A stretch of 64,000 bases of DNA. It comes from Charina bottae. Taxonomy: Eukaryota; Chordata; Lepidosauria; Squamata; Charinaidae. This document shows, in pieces, positions 53,996 through 64,000 of this stretch. The notes below the pieces were generated by a model. The model did not search any database. It saw only the letters and a list, made by a program, of their open reading frames with translations, and was not told the origin of the DNA. How positions within the stretch are numbered: the first letter of the stretch is position 1; each line of letters starts with the position of its first letter. The position numbers were made by a program, and so were the translations under genes. Location: the NCBI GenBank assembly GCA_023362775.1, contig JALMGJ010000004.1:37898929-37962928 (forward strand), in the 5' to 3' direction.

Positions 53996-55000
53996 CTAGA
54001 TCCTTTACAATTTGTGGATTTGATCTGTTCTGAGTTCCACTGCTCATGACCCCAGGTTTAACTAGAACATGCCCAATTTGCCACCTACTTTGGTTCATTT
54101 CCATTTTCTCCACCCCATGTTGATTACAAATGGTTCTGTGTTGATACAATCCAGCAGATAAAAACTTGACAGGTGAGTTGAAGGCATCAGATATTGCACT
54201 CCCTTTCTCCTATGTTATCCCCATAACAAAATAGGGTAGATTAAGAAATAAGTTGGCCAATGAGACCTGTGAATTTTGTGGTGGAACAGATTTGAAACCA
54301 CCTCCTCTCCAGATAATCCTGCATCCTTGCATTACCTCACAATGATTTTCAGTGGAAAAATGAATTGTTTGCACCGGAACAATGGTTTTCAAGCTCTTTA
54401 TCGTCAGATAATCCTTCTATTCTGTTTCAAAGGTGCAGATTTTTAAAAATGTCAGTATGGCTATTAATATTGTAATTTCAGTTTAAAATGTGCGTACAGT
54501 CAATGCATGAAGGGGAGGCAGCACTGCGTCTGCTGACATTGTCCCTATTATGATATGGCCCCATTAATACTCATGGTGGTCTGAAAGGGTTACACATGCA
54601 TACATGCATAATTGCTCTTTGCAGTTGGGACCTCTGATGCAAATCAGAAGGAAATCCAATTGCAAGTAAGACTTCTATGTGCATAGTGCACTAATGTTGC
54701 ATCTATGGCTGCCAGGGAAGAATTGTCATTGGGTACATCAAGGTTCAGGCAGATGCAGCTCAACATCTCCCTTTATATGTCCTGGCTTCAAATAGTCCTC
54801 CAGAATCCAAAAATGGTAGCGTATAACACAGATGAGAACATCTGAGTAATGCTTTAGGTTCCCATTTACTTACAACAAAGCTGAAGCTTTCCTTAGTTCT
54901 TCTTTCTATTTGTTGCTTAGATGGCATTCCTGCAATGTACAGTGAGAAGCATTTTGAGTAGAGAGTTGAACATGGGCTTTATAAGGCTGAATTTTGAAGA
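53996..55000. other. No recognised element
   Basis: No coding or RNA motif; no repeat boundary identified. Confidence 0.4.
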
Positions 55001-55006
55001 AGAAAA

Positions 55007-55276
55007 AGGAAGGAAGGAAGGAAGGAAGGAAGGAAGGAAGGAAGGAAGGAAGGAAGGAAGGAAGGAGGGAGGGAGGGAGGGAGGGAGGGAGGGAGGGAAG
55101 GAAGGAAGGAAGGAAGGAAGGAAGGAAGGAAGGAAGGAAGGAAGGAAGGAAGGAAGGAAGCAAGGAGGGAGGGAGGGAGGGAGGGAGGGAGGGAGGGAGG
55201 GAAGGAAGGAAGGAAGGAAGGAAGGAAGGAAGGAAGGAAGGAAGGAAGGAAGGAAGGAAGGAAGGAAGGAAGGAAG
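55007..55276. repeat. Alternating (GGAA)n/(GGGA)n blocks, 270 bp
   Basis: Five blocks in order: GGAA array, GGGA array, GGAA array, GGGA array, GGAA array. A single AAGCAAGG variant precedes the second GGGA block. The purine strand is uninterrupted except for that C. The Pro/Leu/Phe/Ser and Lys/Glu/Gly/Arg frames are artefacts. Confidence 0.98.
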
Positions 55277-55680
55277 ACAGGCAAGTAATAAGTAGTTTTG
55301 GCTCTTCCACACTTCCATCTAGGACAGTGTTTTTAAGCATTTAAGTATTCAAAATATTTGAAATGTTTCAAAATCCTATTATTTATTCTCTCAATAGCTC
55401 TCAGGGGAAGAATTGATGAAAGTGGCTTATCCAAAGCCACCTTATTGAGCAGCACAGCTGATTTTTTTTTCATAAAAAATAATTCCTGTTAAATGTGGTC
55501 TCTAAGGCTCCCCTTGTAGGCAGTAGAACTTAGGGAACCCTTCAACTTTGGGGTGGGGGACTATTTCAGACTGCTTTCCAATTACACAGCAGGTAGGAGG
55601 TTGTCCATGCAGTATTACTTTTCATCTCTGGTGGATCTGACACTGTTGAAAAGGCTATTATTCAACTTTTTTCAGGTCTG

Positions 55681-55754
55681 CCCTTCCTTCCTTCCTTCCT
55701 TCCTTCCTTCCTTCCTTCCTTCCTTCCTTCCTTCCTTCCTTCCTTCCTTCCTTC
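55681..55754. repeat. (TTCC)n array
   Basis: About 18 TTCC units. It is the complement of the GGAA array 405 bases to the left, in the opposite orientation. Confidence 0.97.
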
Positions 55755-55924
55755 TGCCTCATTATTTGCCACTCAGATTAGCATGAAGCATTAAATCTCA
55801 AGTTCTTTGGCAGCTAAAAGCATGAACCTCTGGCTAGCATCTAAATAAATCATGCAAGTAGCAGAAATAATACTGCTCATGATGACTTGAAATATCACAA
55901 ATTGGGCAACCAGGGGAGAAGATA

Positions 55925-56421
55925 GGGGCGCGGTGGCTCAGCAGGTTAAACCACTGAGCCGTTAGACTGCCGACCATAAGGTTGGCAGTTCGAAACCGCG
56001 TGGCGAGGTGAGCTCTCGTCACTAGCCCTAGCTCTCTGCCAACCCAGCGATTCGAAAGCTAATATAGCAAGTAGATAATGGGTACCACTCACGTGGGGCA
56101 ATTTGCGGGCGTCCATCGGAGGGTCGTCCTCGATCCAAGAAAGACCTGGAGAACGGTGATGGCGGCGGAGGATGACGGATCCGGAAATAACAGCTCCTGG
56201 ACGTCAGCAGCCGGCGCGGAGCGAGGCATTCTGGGACATGTAGTCCGATGCCTGCAGCTGAAGAGCCGGTTCCCTTCCCCTCTCCCTATCGCGCGGTAAA
56301 AATTTGTAATGATGTATAATAGGTATGTAATTGAATTGTAAGCCGCCTAGAGTCCTCCAGTAGGGAGGGGATAGGCGGGGTATAAATAAGACAAATAAAT
56401 AAATATAAATAAATAAATAAA
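55925..56421 (+). mobile_element. tRNA-headed, L2-tailed composite SINE, copy C
   Basis: Head GGGGCGCGGTGGCTCAGCAG (A box), B-box-like GGCAGTTCGAAACCG. The middle has GGACGTCAGCAGCCGG and TCTGGGACATGTAGTCC. The tail is TAAGCCGCCTAGAGTCCTCC / GGAGGGGATAGGCGGGG with (AAATA)n. It is the closest in sequence to copy A. Confidence 0.88.
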
Positions 56422-56424
56422 ACA

Positions 56425-59400
56425 TAAGGAAAAAAAGAAAATTTTGAAAGAGCAGAGAGAGAACAATTGACAGAAGATGTGAACATGGGTAAAAATAAAC
56501 ATACAGTTCCTGCAATGGCAAGGTTAGACCAGCAAAGCGTTTAGGGAACCGTGCCCCTACATATTTATGCAGTTTCATTACTCATCTGTTCTTCAGATAG
56601 AGCAAACCTTTCCCTTTCAGAATGTTCACATTATGTCTGCACCTTTTAAAAAAGTCAATTTGCTCTACTGAAATTAGAATGTCTTCTGTTCTCCATTCAA
56701 CTCTACAGCATATGCTATCATCATGTACCAGTAAAGTATGTCCCATCTCTTATACCTGGGACATAATGTTCCTACTGAACTCCTCTTGAATCCTTTGCAG
56801 AAGTATGGAAAAAGTTGTTCTCTGTGTGGAACAAAAGGTTAAGCACAATCTTTCCTCCCTATTGTTGCAGCAGAGGGAAAATAAAGGTCTGACCTGGAGC
56901 ATGGCAGTAATAAAACTCTGGATACCTTAATGTTATGGCCTTCAATATTTGCCAGCAGTGGGACTCTCCATGTCTTCCCCAACACAATTCTACACTGATC
57001 AGTTATATTGCTGGCATTGTCACATTTTGTTACACACATTAATAGATGAGGAGCTTTGTATTTCCAAGGTGAAATTCTTTGATTGGTCTCCTACTTCCCA
57101 GCTTCTGCTTAACCTCTCGGCTGAGGCGCAGTTCTAATTAAATGAGTGTGCACAAAAGGTTTACTCACATATATTCTGAACTTTGTTTGGCTGTAATAAA
57201 GATATCATTGCACCACTCCTGTTAATACTTTGCCTCCTCACCGATTTTGAGCTTGACATTAAAAATGGGGATGGAGCTTTGGAGGCATTGACTGAATTAA
57301 TGATCATCTCTAAGTCCACATATTCTGAGTTATGGGTCCATGGTCCTTGAAAAACATCTTCCATTTTTTCCTACATATGCTAGTAAATGGTGTAGGAATT
57401 ATTGCTGCAACTCCTTCCATGGAAGGAGGAAGGATATCAACATCTCTATTGGCAAAAAGAACGGAATTGCATCTTTTACTCAAAAGATACGATTGAGGCC
57501 ACAGCTGGATCAGTAGAAGGAAGTTTATGTTATAATAGCAGGAAATAAAAAATGACACACACAGGCGCGCACACAGTGAAAGTTGTTAGTAGAAGACTGC
57601 ATTCAGAAATGCTTCACAGTTAATTGTTTAGTCAATTAGAATCATACTCTTTCTAGCCAAACTGAGTCAGGAATTCTTATGAATCTCTCTCCAACAACAG
57701 CAGAAGGTTTTTTTTTTTAATGAAATGTACCATAATGTATGGTATCTGGTGTTCAAATTGGTATTTTCACCCAGGGACTCAAGGAGGAATTCATTGCAAT
57801 CCCTTCTTATTTTTCTCCATGGCACCAAACCTGTGAGGCAGCTTGGGGAGAATTTGGCTCCAGTCCAACACCTTCCTAGACCAGCACCTCCACCATTAAG
57901 CCACACTGACTCATCACACTGGCATATTGGGAGGCCTACTGGGAAGTGAAAGTGGAAATAGGTAATTCTGCATTCTGGAGGTTTAACACATTCATTTCCA
58001 CTTTCCTCTTTGCTAAGACAGCAAGCAAGCAAGCAAGCAAACAAAATGCAACAACATAAATGTTATGTTATTATCAAATGCTGACAGTGTAATTTGGGGT
58101 AAACTAAGGCCCCAAAATGGGGACTGCATGGTGCACATGAATTACGGTTTGTACATCCCTGTCTTAAGCTAAGGGATAAACAACAGTCAAGAATAAGATG
58201 GAAGTAAACAGCAAAGTGTGGATAAAAAAGCTTTTAACCAAACTAACTGAGAACAAGAACACTGATTCAAGGAGATAATAAGGGAAAGGCTTCTACCAAA
58301 TTTGCTTTCCAATTAGAGGGTTTTTGTTCCCCCGACTTGCCAAGGTGAAATGCTTGAAAAGATGTCTATTATTAGACCAGCTAGTCATTTAAAACATTTC
58401 CAGCTTTTAAAAGAAAATGTTCTTTGGCATAGCTCTGTCAGTGTGAATAGGGATTGCATCAAGGGGATGCTTTGAAGTGGGAAACTGAAAGCTGTCAATG
58501 AATTCTGTTTGCTGATGGGTTCTTTGTGTCTGCCCAGGTTAGACTCCTGCGTGCACCTGATGCAGCCTCAGAGTTCACTGGATGGGGAAGAATTTTGCCA
58601 AGATATATAAATATGCATGATACCTACTACTACTTTCCTAAAATAGGTTCCTAAAATACATAGTGTAAAAAAAAATACGAAACAGTGCTCTGAAAGAAAT
58701 GATCATGGTAAAAGTTCTGTACTTTACTACTGTATATTACTTTAGTGGAGTGAATCAAGAAAAACAAATAACTGATCAAACTTCAGCTCTCCTTCAAAAT
58801 ACTTTAGATTTTTAAAAACATTTTAATCTAGTGCATTTAATGTTAATCAAACACCATACGATGCAAAGCACAGTTGTTTTAGCTACACGTCCCTTTTAGC
58901 TGAGTCTGTCTTGGATTTATTTAACTATGCTTTATTAAATGACCCACAATCGGCTGGATTCATGAGACTTGTAAAACCTGGATAGGATCTAGGAAATCTG
59001 GCTGGGGCATCTTCAGGCCAAACAGATGATTCAGATATGTGGAGGAGGTGAATGGGGTTGCAGTTGGAGATTATTTTCTTGAAAACTTGTTTTAGGAGGC
59101 TAGAAGGCATCAGGAATGGTGGGGATGAGGAAAGATTGCAGTAGTGATGGCAAAAGGAGGTATCTGGAGGCCATTGGACTGTCCATCATAGGGGAAGAGG
59201 AATTGGCAGTCTGATGTCAATTTCCTCTTCCAATCCAACTACTCCATATTTGGTGAAAGATATTAGTGGATGGGGGTTGCCTATCAAAACTTTGCCCTCT
59301 TGGGTTTTGAGTGTTCCATGTTGCAAAACTTAGGTGGAGATTGATGATCTTCCAGGAGACCTTGGCAGTGAACAGTTGCCTTGTCCTACAGGTAGATGAT

Positions 59401-59490
59401 GTGAGTCTCTGTATTTGAAACTGGCTTGAGGACTAGCTAGGTATATCTGTGGTGTACTGAGCTCTTCCCAAAGCTTGTTGTTAATTTCAC
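56425..59490. other. Three kilobases without recognised elements
   Basis: Low-complexity islands only: (GCAA)n at about 58019-58041 and T-runs near 57710. ORFs are short and without motifs. The right end, from about 59330, may contain the start of the decayed L2. Confidence 0.45.
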
Positions 59491-59499
59491 CAAGCTATT

Positions 59500-59812
59500 A
59501 AGATGCCAGGCTTGTCGATCGGAAGATTGCAAGTTCGGAGGTTCGAATCCCTAGCCCTGCGTGCGGAGTGAGCTCCCGCACTCGCCCCAGCTCTTGCCAA
59601 CCTAGCAATTCAAAAGCATGCAAATGCAAGTAGATGAATAGGTACCACTTCGGTGGGTAGGTAACAGCGTTCCGTGCGCGTCATGCAGCCACATGACTGC
59701 GGAAGCATCTTCGGACAATGCTGGCTCTTCGGCTAACAAACGGAGATGAGCACCAGCCCCTAGAGTCGGACACGACTGCACAAATGTGCGGGGGGAACCT
59801 TTACCTTTACCT
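59500..59812 (+). mobile_element. Sauria-type SINE, 5'-truncated
   Basis: It begins within the tRNA head (AAGATGCCAGGCTTGTCGAT), so the A box is missing. The B box GGTTCGAATCC is present, followed by the full body and the BovB-like tail CCCCTAGAGTCGGACACGAC...GGGGGGAACCTTTACC. Very similar to the 49.6 kb copy. No TSD recognised. Confidence 0.9.
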
Positions 59813-59814
59813 TA

Positions 59815-61135
59815 TTAGTGCTGGGTGTTTTAATCTCCATGGCCTGAGAAAAGGGAACAGAAATAGACCAGGAGTTCAGAGCCACCATAGCAAATTTAGA
59901 CTTGCCCCAGGTCATAATAGACCTAATTCAGATTGCCATATGCTTGATCTGATTTTTACCTTGGAGTATCTAATTCATGATCTGAAGTTGGAGACATTTT
60001 CATCAGAACTTTATCATATTCAGATCAAATTTTTGGACACACTGAAGCTCTTCTCCATCTCTGACCTCTGCAGGGTGATTGGACCAATTAGGATGGTCTG
60101 CCCCAGGTGCTTTATAAATCTGGTTGGTTTCCAGGAAGCATTTAGGGAGTTATCTCTTGATCTGACAGACAGTTCCATCATGAATCTTTTCTGATTACTG
60201 GAATTCAGAGTTGGCAAGGGTTTTGGATGAGATTGCCCCCAGGTAGCCTTTCCCTGTCTGCCAATTCAAAAGTGCTGTTTGGTTTTCTGAGGAACTGGCA
60301 ACAGATGAGATGCCAAGAATGAAAGTGGGAAAAAGAGGAGTGAATGTGACCATCAAGGGTTACAAGCACACAGGGCTCAACTGCAGATGATCTTGCAGCA
60401 GATTATCTGGATCTTCCCAGTCTGGTTCCAGGGCTGAGCATGGAGTGAAAACTGCACTGGCTACCCTCATGGATAGCTACTGCCAGATGTTGATGGAGGG
60501 AGTGCAGCCCTTCTGGTTCCATTAAAGCTGCCAGTGACCTTCACCACTATTCACCATGGTACCTTCTGGACTGCCTGCAAAGGCTTGGAATTGGAAGCAC
60601 TGTTTTACAGTGGTTCCACTTCTTCCTAACTGGGTGATTCCAGTTGGTAGCAATTGGAGAAGAAAAATCAAGGCCCTGGCCATTACAATTAGATTCCCCA
60701 AAGGCTTGGTCGTCTTCCCAATCTTATTTAACAACTTCATGAAGCTGTTGGGAGAGGTCATCTGCCATTACAGGGAAAGGTACATTTGGAGACTTCAGTT
60801 GACCTGCATGCTGACAGCAAAAATTGATTCAGCAGATCAAGAGCTCTCCAGGAGCTGCACATATTACCTTCCAGGTACAATTCTAAGTGCTGCTTATTAC
60901 TTCTAAAGCCCTTGGTGTGGCAGGATCTAGTTATCCAGGTATGTCCAGAGAGAATCTGCTCATCCTACACATTTGATTTCCTGAAGGCATGCTATATATT
61001 TTCATCCCCCATAAAATAGGGGTGTGAAGATCAGGAAACTTGCCCTTTCTTTGACTGCCCTGGCCTTGTGGAAGAGTCTGCCCTCCAATGTAAGAACAGC
61101 CTATTCCTTGTAAACATTAGGAAATGAAAATAAAC
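59815..61135 (+). mobile_element. Decayed L2 LINE
   Basis: Scattered L2-type readings. An LDLIF endonuclease-end pattern lies near 59945; GFRAEHGVKTALATLMDSY-like text near 60425-60480; a GTLFNNFMKLLGEVICHY-like RT stretch at about 60715-60770; and an LPFLWLPWPCGRVCPP-like C-terminal pattern near 61040-61085. Many stops and shifts. A PLE copy has inserted just beyond its right end. Confidence 0.6.
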
Positions 61136-61138
61136 CTC

Positions 61139-61902
61139 TTCTGGATCATCATGTCTGTAGGTTGAGTCATGGCAACTGGATTTCTTCCTTTTGGTTGAAA
61201 CGTTTCACTGTTTGTCCAAGTAGCTTCTTCAGTCTGGGCAAAAGTTGGTGAGGGAACCCCATATATGTCTTCCAGGGTGGCTGTATTGACCTGAATGGCT
61301 TGTTAATTGGGCCTTTACACAAGAGGATGGCCCAACACAGGAGGAGCAACACCACAGGACCAGAATCAGCAGTTTACCTTCATCTAAAAGAAAAAGGACA
61401 CTCATTTGAGGACATTGATGTTCACATTTTGGACAGGGAAGATAGGTGGTTTGAGAGAGGGGTTAAGGAATCCATTCATGCCAAAGTGGAAAATCCTTCC
61501 CTCAATAGAGGCGGAGGCCTCAGGCACAACTTGTCCCCCATTTATCATGCTGCTCTTTCATTGGTCCCCAGGAAGATTAAGGCCACTTCACAAGTTCACC
61601 AGCAAGGCCACATTTAACGATCCACTTGGGGATGAATAAAGGTTTTAGGAGTAAGACATCCCAAAGACTATCTACACCTCAATTGCCCAGTTAACAAGCC
61701 ATTCAGGTGTAAGGTCAATAAAGCCACCATGGAAGACATACATGGGGTCCCCTCACCAACTTTTGCCCAGACTAAAGAAGCTACTTGGACAAGCAGTGAA
61801 ACGTTTCAACCAAAAGAAAGAAATCCAGTTGCCATGCCTCAACCTACAGACAATTCCACCTGGATGACTGAAAATCTTCATCGACATTCTGGATCATCAT
61901 GT
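61139..61902 (+). mobile_element. PLE family-1 copy, 732 bp, 16-bp TSD
   Basis: The element at 61155-61886 is flanked by TTCTGGATCATCATGT at 61139-61154 and 61887-61902. Inverted terminal segments (about 61155-61270 and 61745-61850) enclose a GIY-YIG fragment. It is more diverged from the other copies: the modules at 61197-61235 and 61770-61806 have weaker stems, and the right module reads CTAAAGA. Confidence 0.95.
61300..61617 (+). pseudogene. PLE GIY-YIG C-terminal fragment
   Basis: 105 codons open. RMAQHRRSNTTGPESAVYLH, LKEKGHSFEDIDVHILDRED and VKESIHAKVENPSLNRGGGL correspond to the downstream half of the GIY-YIG domain in the 33.7 kb copy. The YIGET part is missing because the element's 5' portion is lost. 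The final residues differ because of a frame change near 61600. Confidence 0.9.
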
Positions 61903-63370
61903 ACAGTATTTAAGGAGCTGCTGTTGCCATGTTTCATTCTGGTTGAGTATATTTATTACTTCTTATTCTTTCATTATAGTTGTGTGGTTTTATAGTTTTA
62001 TGGTTGTTTTGATTTGCATAAACTTTCCACAGTCTTGTGATTGGGGAAGCATAGAAATTTTGCAAACTAAGCAAATAAGCAAACCTGACAATGATGGCAC
62101 ATATGATAAAGGTACATAAGGGGAAGTAACAGGACTGTTTTCCATAGCCACAGAAACTAGGGCCAGAAATGATAAGTCACCCATTTGAAGGTAAATCTTC
62201 TTTTGAAAAAGAGAGCAAGTATATTTCATTATTAATTGGTATGGGACCAGTTCCAAATTCATGAAGTCAAGAGAATCATGGAGGTTGCTTAGAGCAAAAA
62301 AAAAAAAACCATCCCCACTTATTGTGTTACTGTCCAGAGGTGAAACTGGCTCATCAGTCCTCAGTTGTATGTGGTTTTGCTAGGAATTGGGTGTCCTGAG
62401 TTTGCGTGAGCATCCTCATCACAGCAATTAACAGAGATGCTTAGAGTATTTGGTAGCTAGTTTATAATGAGTGAGAAAGGCAGAAGCATAAAAGCAAGTC
62501 AGCTAAAATGCTTGAGATAAATTAAAATGGATGAAAATAAGTTGAAAAATGAAATAAAAGCAGGAGAAAACAAGAACTGCTAGCTATAGCACCATCTTGG
62601 GTGGGGGGGAAGGATTCAAATGGGTAACTGAACATTCCTGGAACGTCTGATTCACATAAGACTTTCCCAGCAGCATTCCTACAATCTGAGTAACTGACAA
62701 AGTAATGCTTGCTTGTGGCAGAAACAGTGTCATCCCTCTATTCAAGATTTATTTCTGTAATAAAAACTTGATATCCTGCAGAGAAGCAATTGAGTAGAGA
62801 CCCTCTGGCTTGGAGAAGACTAATCCACTCTTTCCCAAAGAACCTGAACTGCCCCCATCAGTCAGCAAGCGGGATACTTCTACATTGGGTGCTGCTTCTG
62901 CATATGTTTTCCAAACAAATCAAATTTCTGTAGCTATCAGAAGCAGTAGACTTAACGCGCGCAGGTGGACTTCTCATAAAACAGTCACTTTCCATCTGAG
63001 TCAGCTCCTGGGCACTGCAGTCATGCAAGAGGACTTAGAAGCAGTAGGCTGGCTTCCTGTTTCTCCTGGCAGCTTAATTGTGCTTAAATTTAAAACTTCC
63101 ACTGTCCCATTTATGCTATTTAAAATGAAAAACTAACTTATTATCTTCCAGATCTTTCTTTTTCAGCAAGTTTTTCTATTTTATTTTACATTTTTTCCAA
63201 ATCTACTCTAGACACATTTTTCTTGACCTGCTTGCCCACCCCCCAGCTCTGAGCTCAGGCATAGTGCCAAACCATGTAAGCACAAAGTTAAAATAATCTC
63301 ATTTTTTTAGCTTGACTCTTGGTGACTACATGAACACATAAGTGCAGCTTTGTTGCTGTTGTGTTATATT
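61903..63370. other. No recognised element
   Basis: A 108-codon plus-strand frame (62810-63136) has no family motif. A-run near 62299. Otherwise unremarkable. Confidence 0.4.
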
Positions 63371-63375
63371 AAGCA

Positions 63376-63517
63376 AAGGAAGGAAGGAAGGAAGGAAGGA
63401 AGGAAGGAAGGAAGGAAGGAAGGAAGGAGGGAGGGAGGGAGGGAGGGAGGGAGGGAGGGAGGGAGGGAGGGAGGGAGGGAGGGAGGAAGGAAGGAAAGGA
63501 GGGAAGGAAAGGAGGGA
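63376..63517. repeat. (AAGG)n-(GAGG)n array
   Basis: About 12 AAGG units pass into about 15 GAGG units, then irregular GGAAGG repeats. The purine strand is uninterrupted to about 63520. Confidence 0.97.
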
Positions 63518-63747
63518 GGGGTGGGTGGGTTAGGTTAAAATTTTCAACATTTCATTAATTAAAGTAATTAAATGTATTTTATCATTTTAAAACCTACCAA
63601 TAATTGTTGAAATCCAAATAATATGAATATCAACAGTACAATAATTTCTGTCTGAGCAAACAGGAGAAACCCAAATTTTGGATGTGGTACAAGCCTATAT
63701 ACAGTATATCCTAATAATACAAAAATAGTTTCCAATAGTTAAATTCT

Positions 63748-64000
63748 GTGTTAGATTTACTTTTGAAATACAAAGTTATTTTAGGCATCAAGGCATGCTC
63801 CCAGAGCTTAATTAACCGCTTTTCCACAGAAGAAATTGAACGTACTTTCCATAGGAAGCGCAGAGAATACTTGCAGCAGTTATCTTATACTGCCATGGAA
63901 CTTTCTTCTAGGATAACCTTTTGCCCACCAATAAGATAGACCTGAACAATGATGAAGAAGACTTAACCCTCTCAGCCCCAACAATCTTATCAGAAGAAAC
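63748..64000 (+). pseudogene. Coding-like sequence at the right edge, frameshifted
   Basis: From about 63748 to 63920 the plus strand reads as a plausible polar, charged protein segment containing FSTEEIERTFHRKRREYLQQ and LSYTAMELSS. With a one-base shift at about 63910-63925 it continues without stops to the window end as an acidic stretch containing NDEEDLTLSAPTILSEE. There is an acceptor-like TTTTCCACAG at about 63820-63829 that could instead begin an exon. I do not recognise the protein. It may be a retropseudogene, a real exon read wrongly, or chance. Confidence 0.35.

Noticed and set aside
54906..55344. Several 100-144-codon frames over the GGAA/GGGA array
   Set aside because: They are artefacts of the tetranucleotide repeat, open in several frames on both strands.
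1..64000. CRISPR arrays, operons, bacterial promoters or ribosome binding sites
   Set aside because: Composition, LINEs, SINEs, TSDs and snRNA retrocopy show vertebrate nuclear DNA; no spaced repeat array of CRISPR type is present.

Overview
The window looks like intergenic, repeat-dense DNA from a squamate reptile (lizard or snake). The mix of elements points there: Sauria-type SINEs with BovB-like tails, several RTE/BovB lineages, L2, an A-rich lizard-style L1, a probable R4/Dong LINE, Penelope-like elements (PLEs) with GIY-YIG endonuclease, and hAT MITEs. I cannot name the species. I see no intact host protein-coding gene, no rRNA gene and no functional tRNA gene. The only hints of host-type coding or RNA sequence are a 45-nt truncated U6 snRNA retrocopy near 23.2 kb and a short coding-looking, frameshifted stretch running off the right edge (about 63.75-64.0 kb).

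Layout. 0-1.1 kb: a PLE insertion that is a 740-bp near-perfect palindrome inside a 13-bp target site duplication (TSD). 4.2-8.0 kb: minus-strand L1 remains broken by BovB 3' ends and a hAT end. 9.8-17.7 kb: hAT MITEs, an L2 3' end, a GAG/GAA microsatellite, and two SINE remnants with a common tail but different heads. 18.3-21.1 kb: a three-layer nest (L2 interrupted by BovB, itself interrupted by another L2 3' end). 23.2-24.2 kb: the U6 retrocopy and a hAT MITE. 24.5-31.3 kb: an old L1 interrupted in its 3' UTR by a full-length younger L1 with intact ORF1 and a broken ORF2. 31.8-35.6 kb: two members of a second PLE family and a PLE with its GIY-YIG region. 36.7 kb: a GC-rich hAT MITE. 39.2-40.7 kb: an R4/Dong-like LINE whose reading frame is broken only by two TGA codons. 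43.5-45.5 kb: a BovB end and a gag-like fragment of an LTR element. 45.7-51.1 kb: Sauria SINEs, tRNA/L2 composite SINEs, a MIR-like SINE and a hAT MITE. 51.5-52.8 kb: a deleted PLE copy and a 72-bp BovB insertion. 53.3-54.0 kb: an L1 3' end. 55.0-56.4 kb: long GGAA/GGGA arrays and a composite SINE. 59.5-61.9 kb: a Sauria SINE inside or beside a decayed L2, then another PLE copy. 63.4 kb: a further GGAA/GGGA array.

The elements do not form a pathway; they record successive insertions. The best candidate for something mechanistically interesting is a structured motif found in both PLE families: CTGAAGA, one base, a hairpin, then GAAACG. It resembles the core of a hammerhead ribozyme. Nested TSDs let several insertions be ordered in time. 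Statements about families come from memory of their hallmark motifs and not from a database search.
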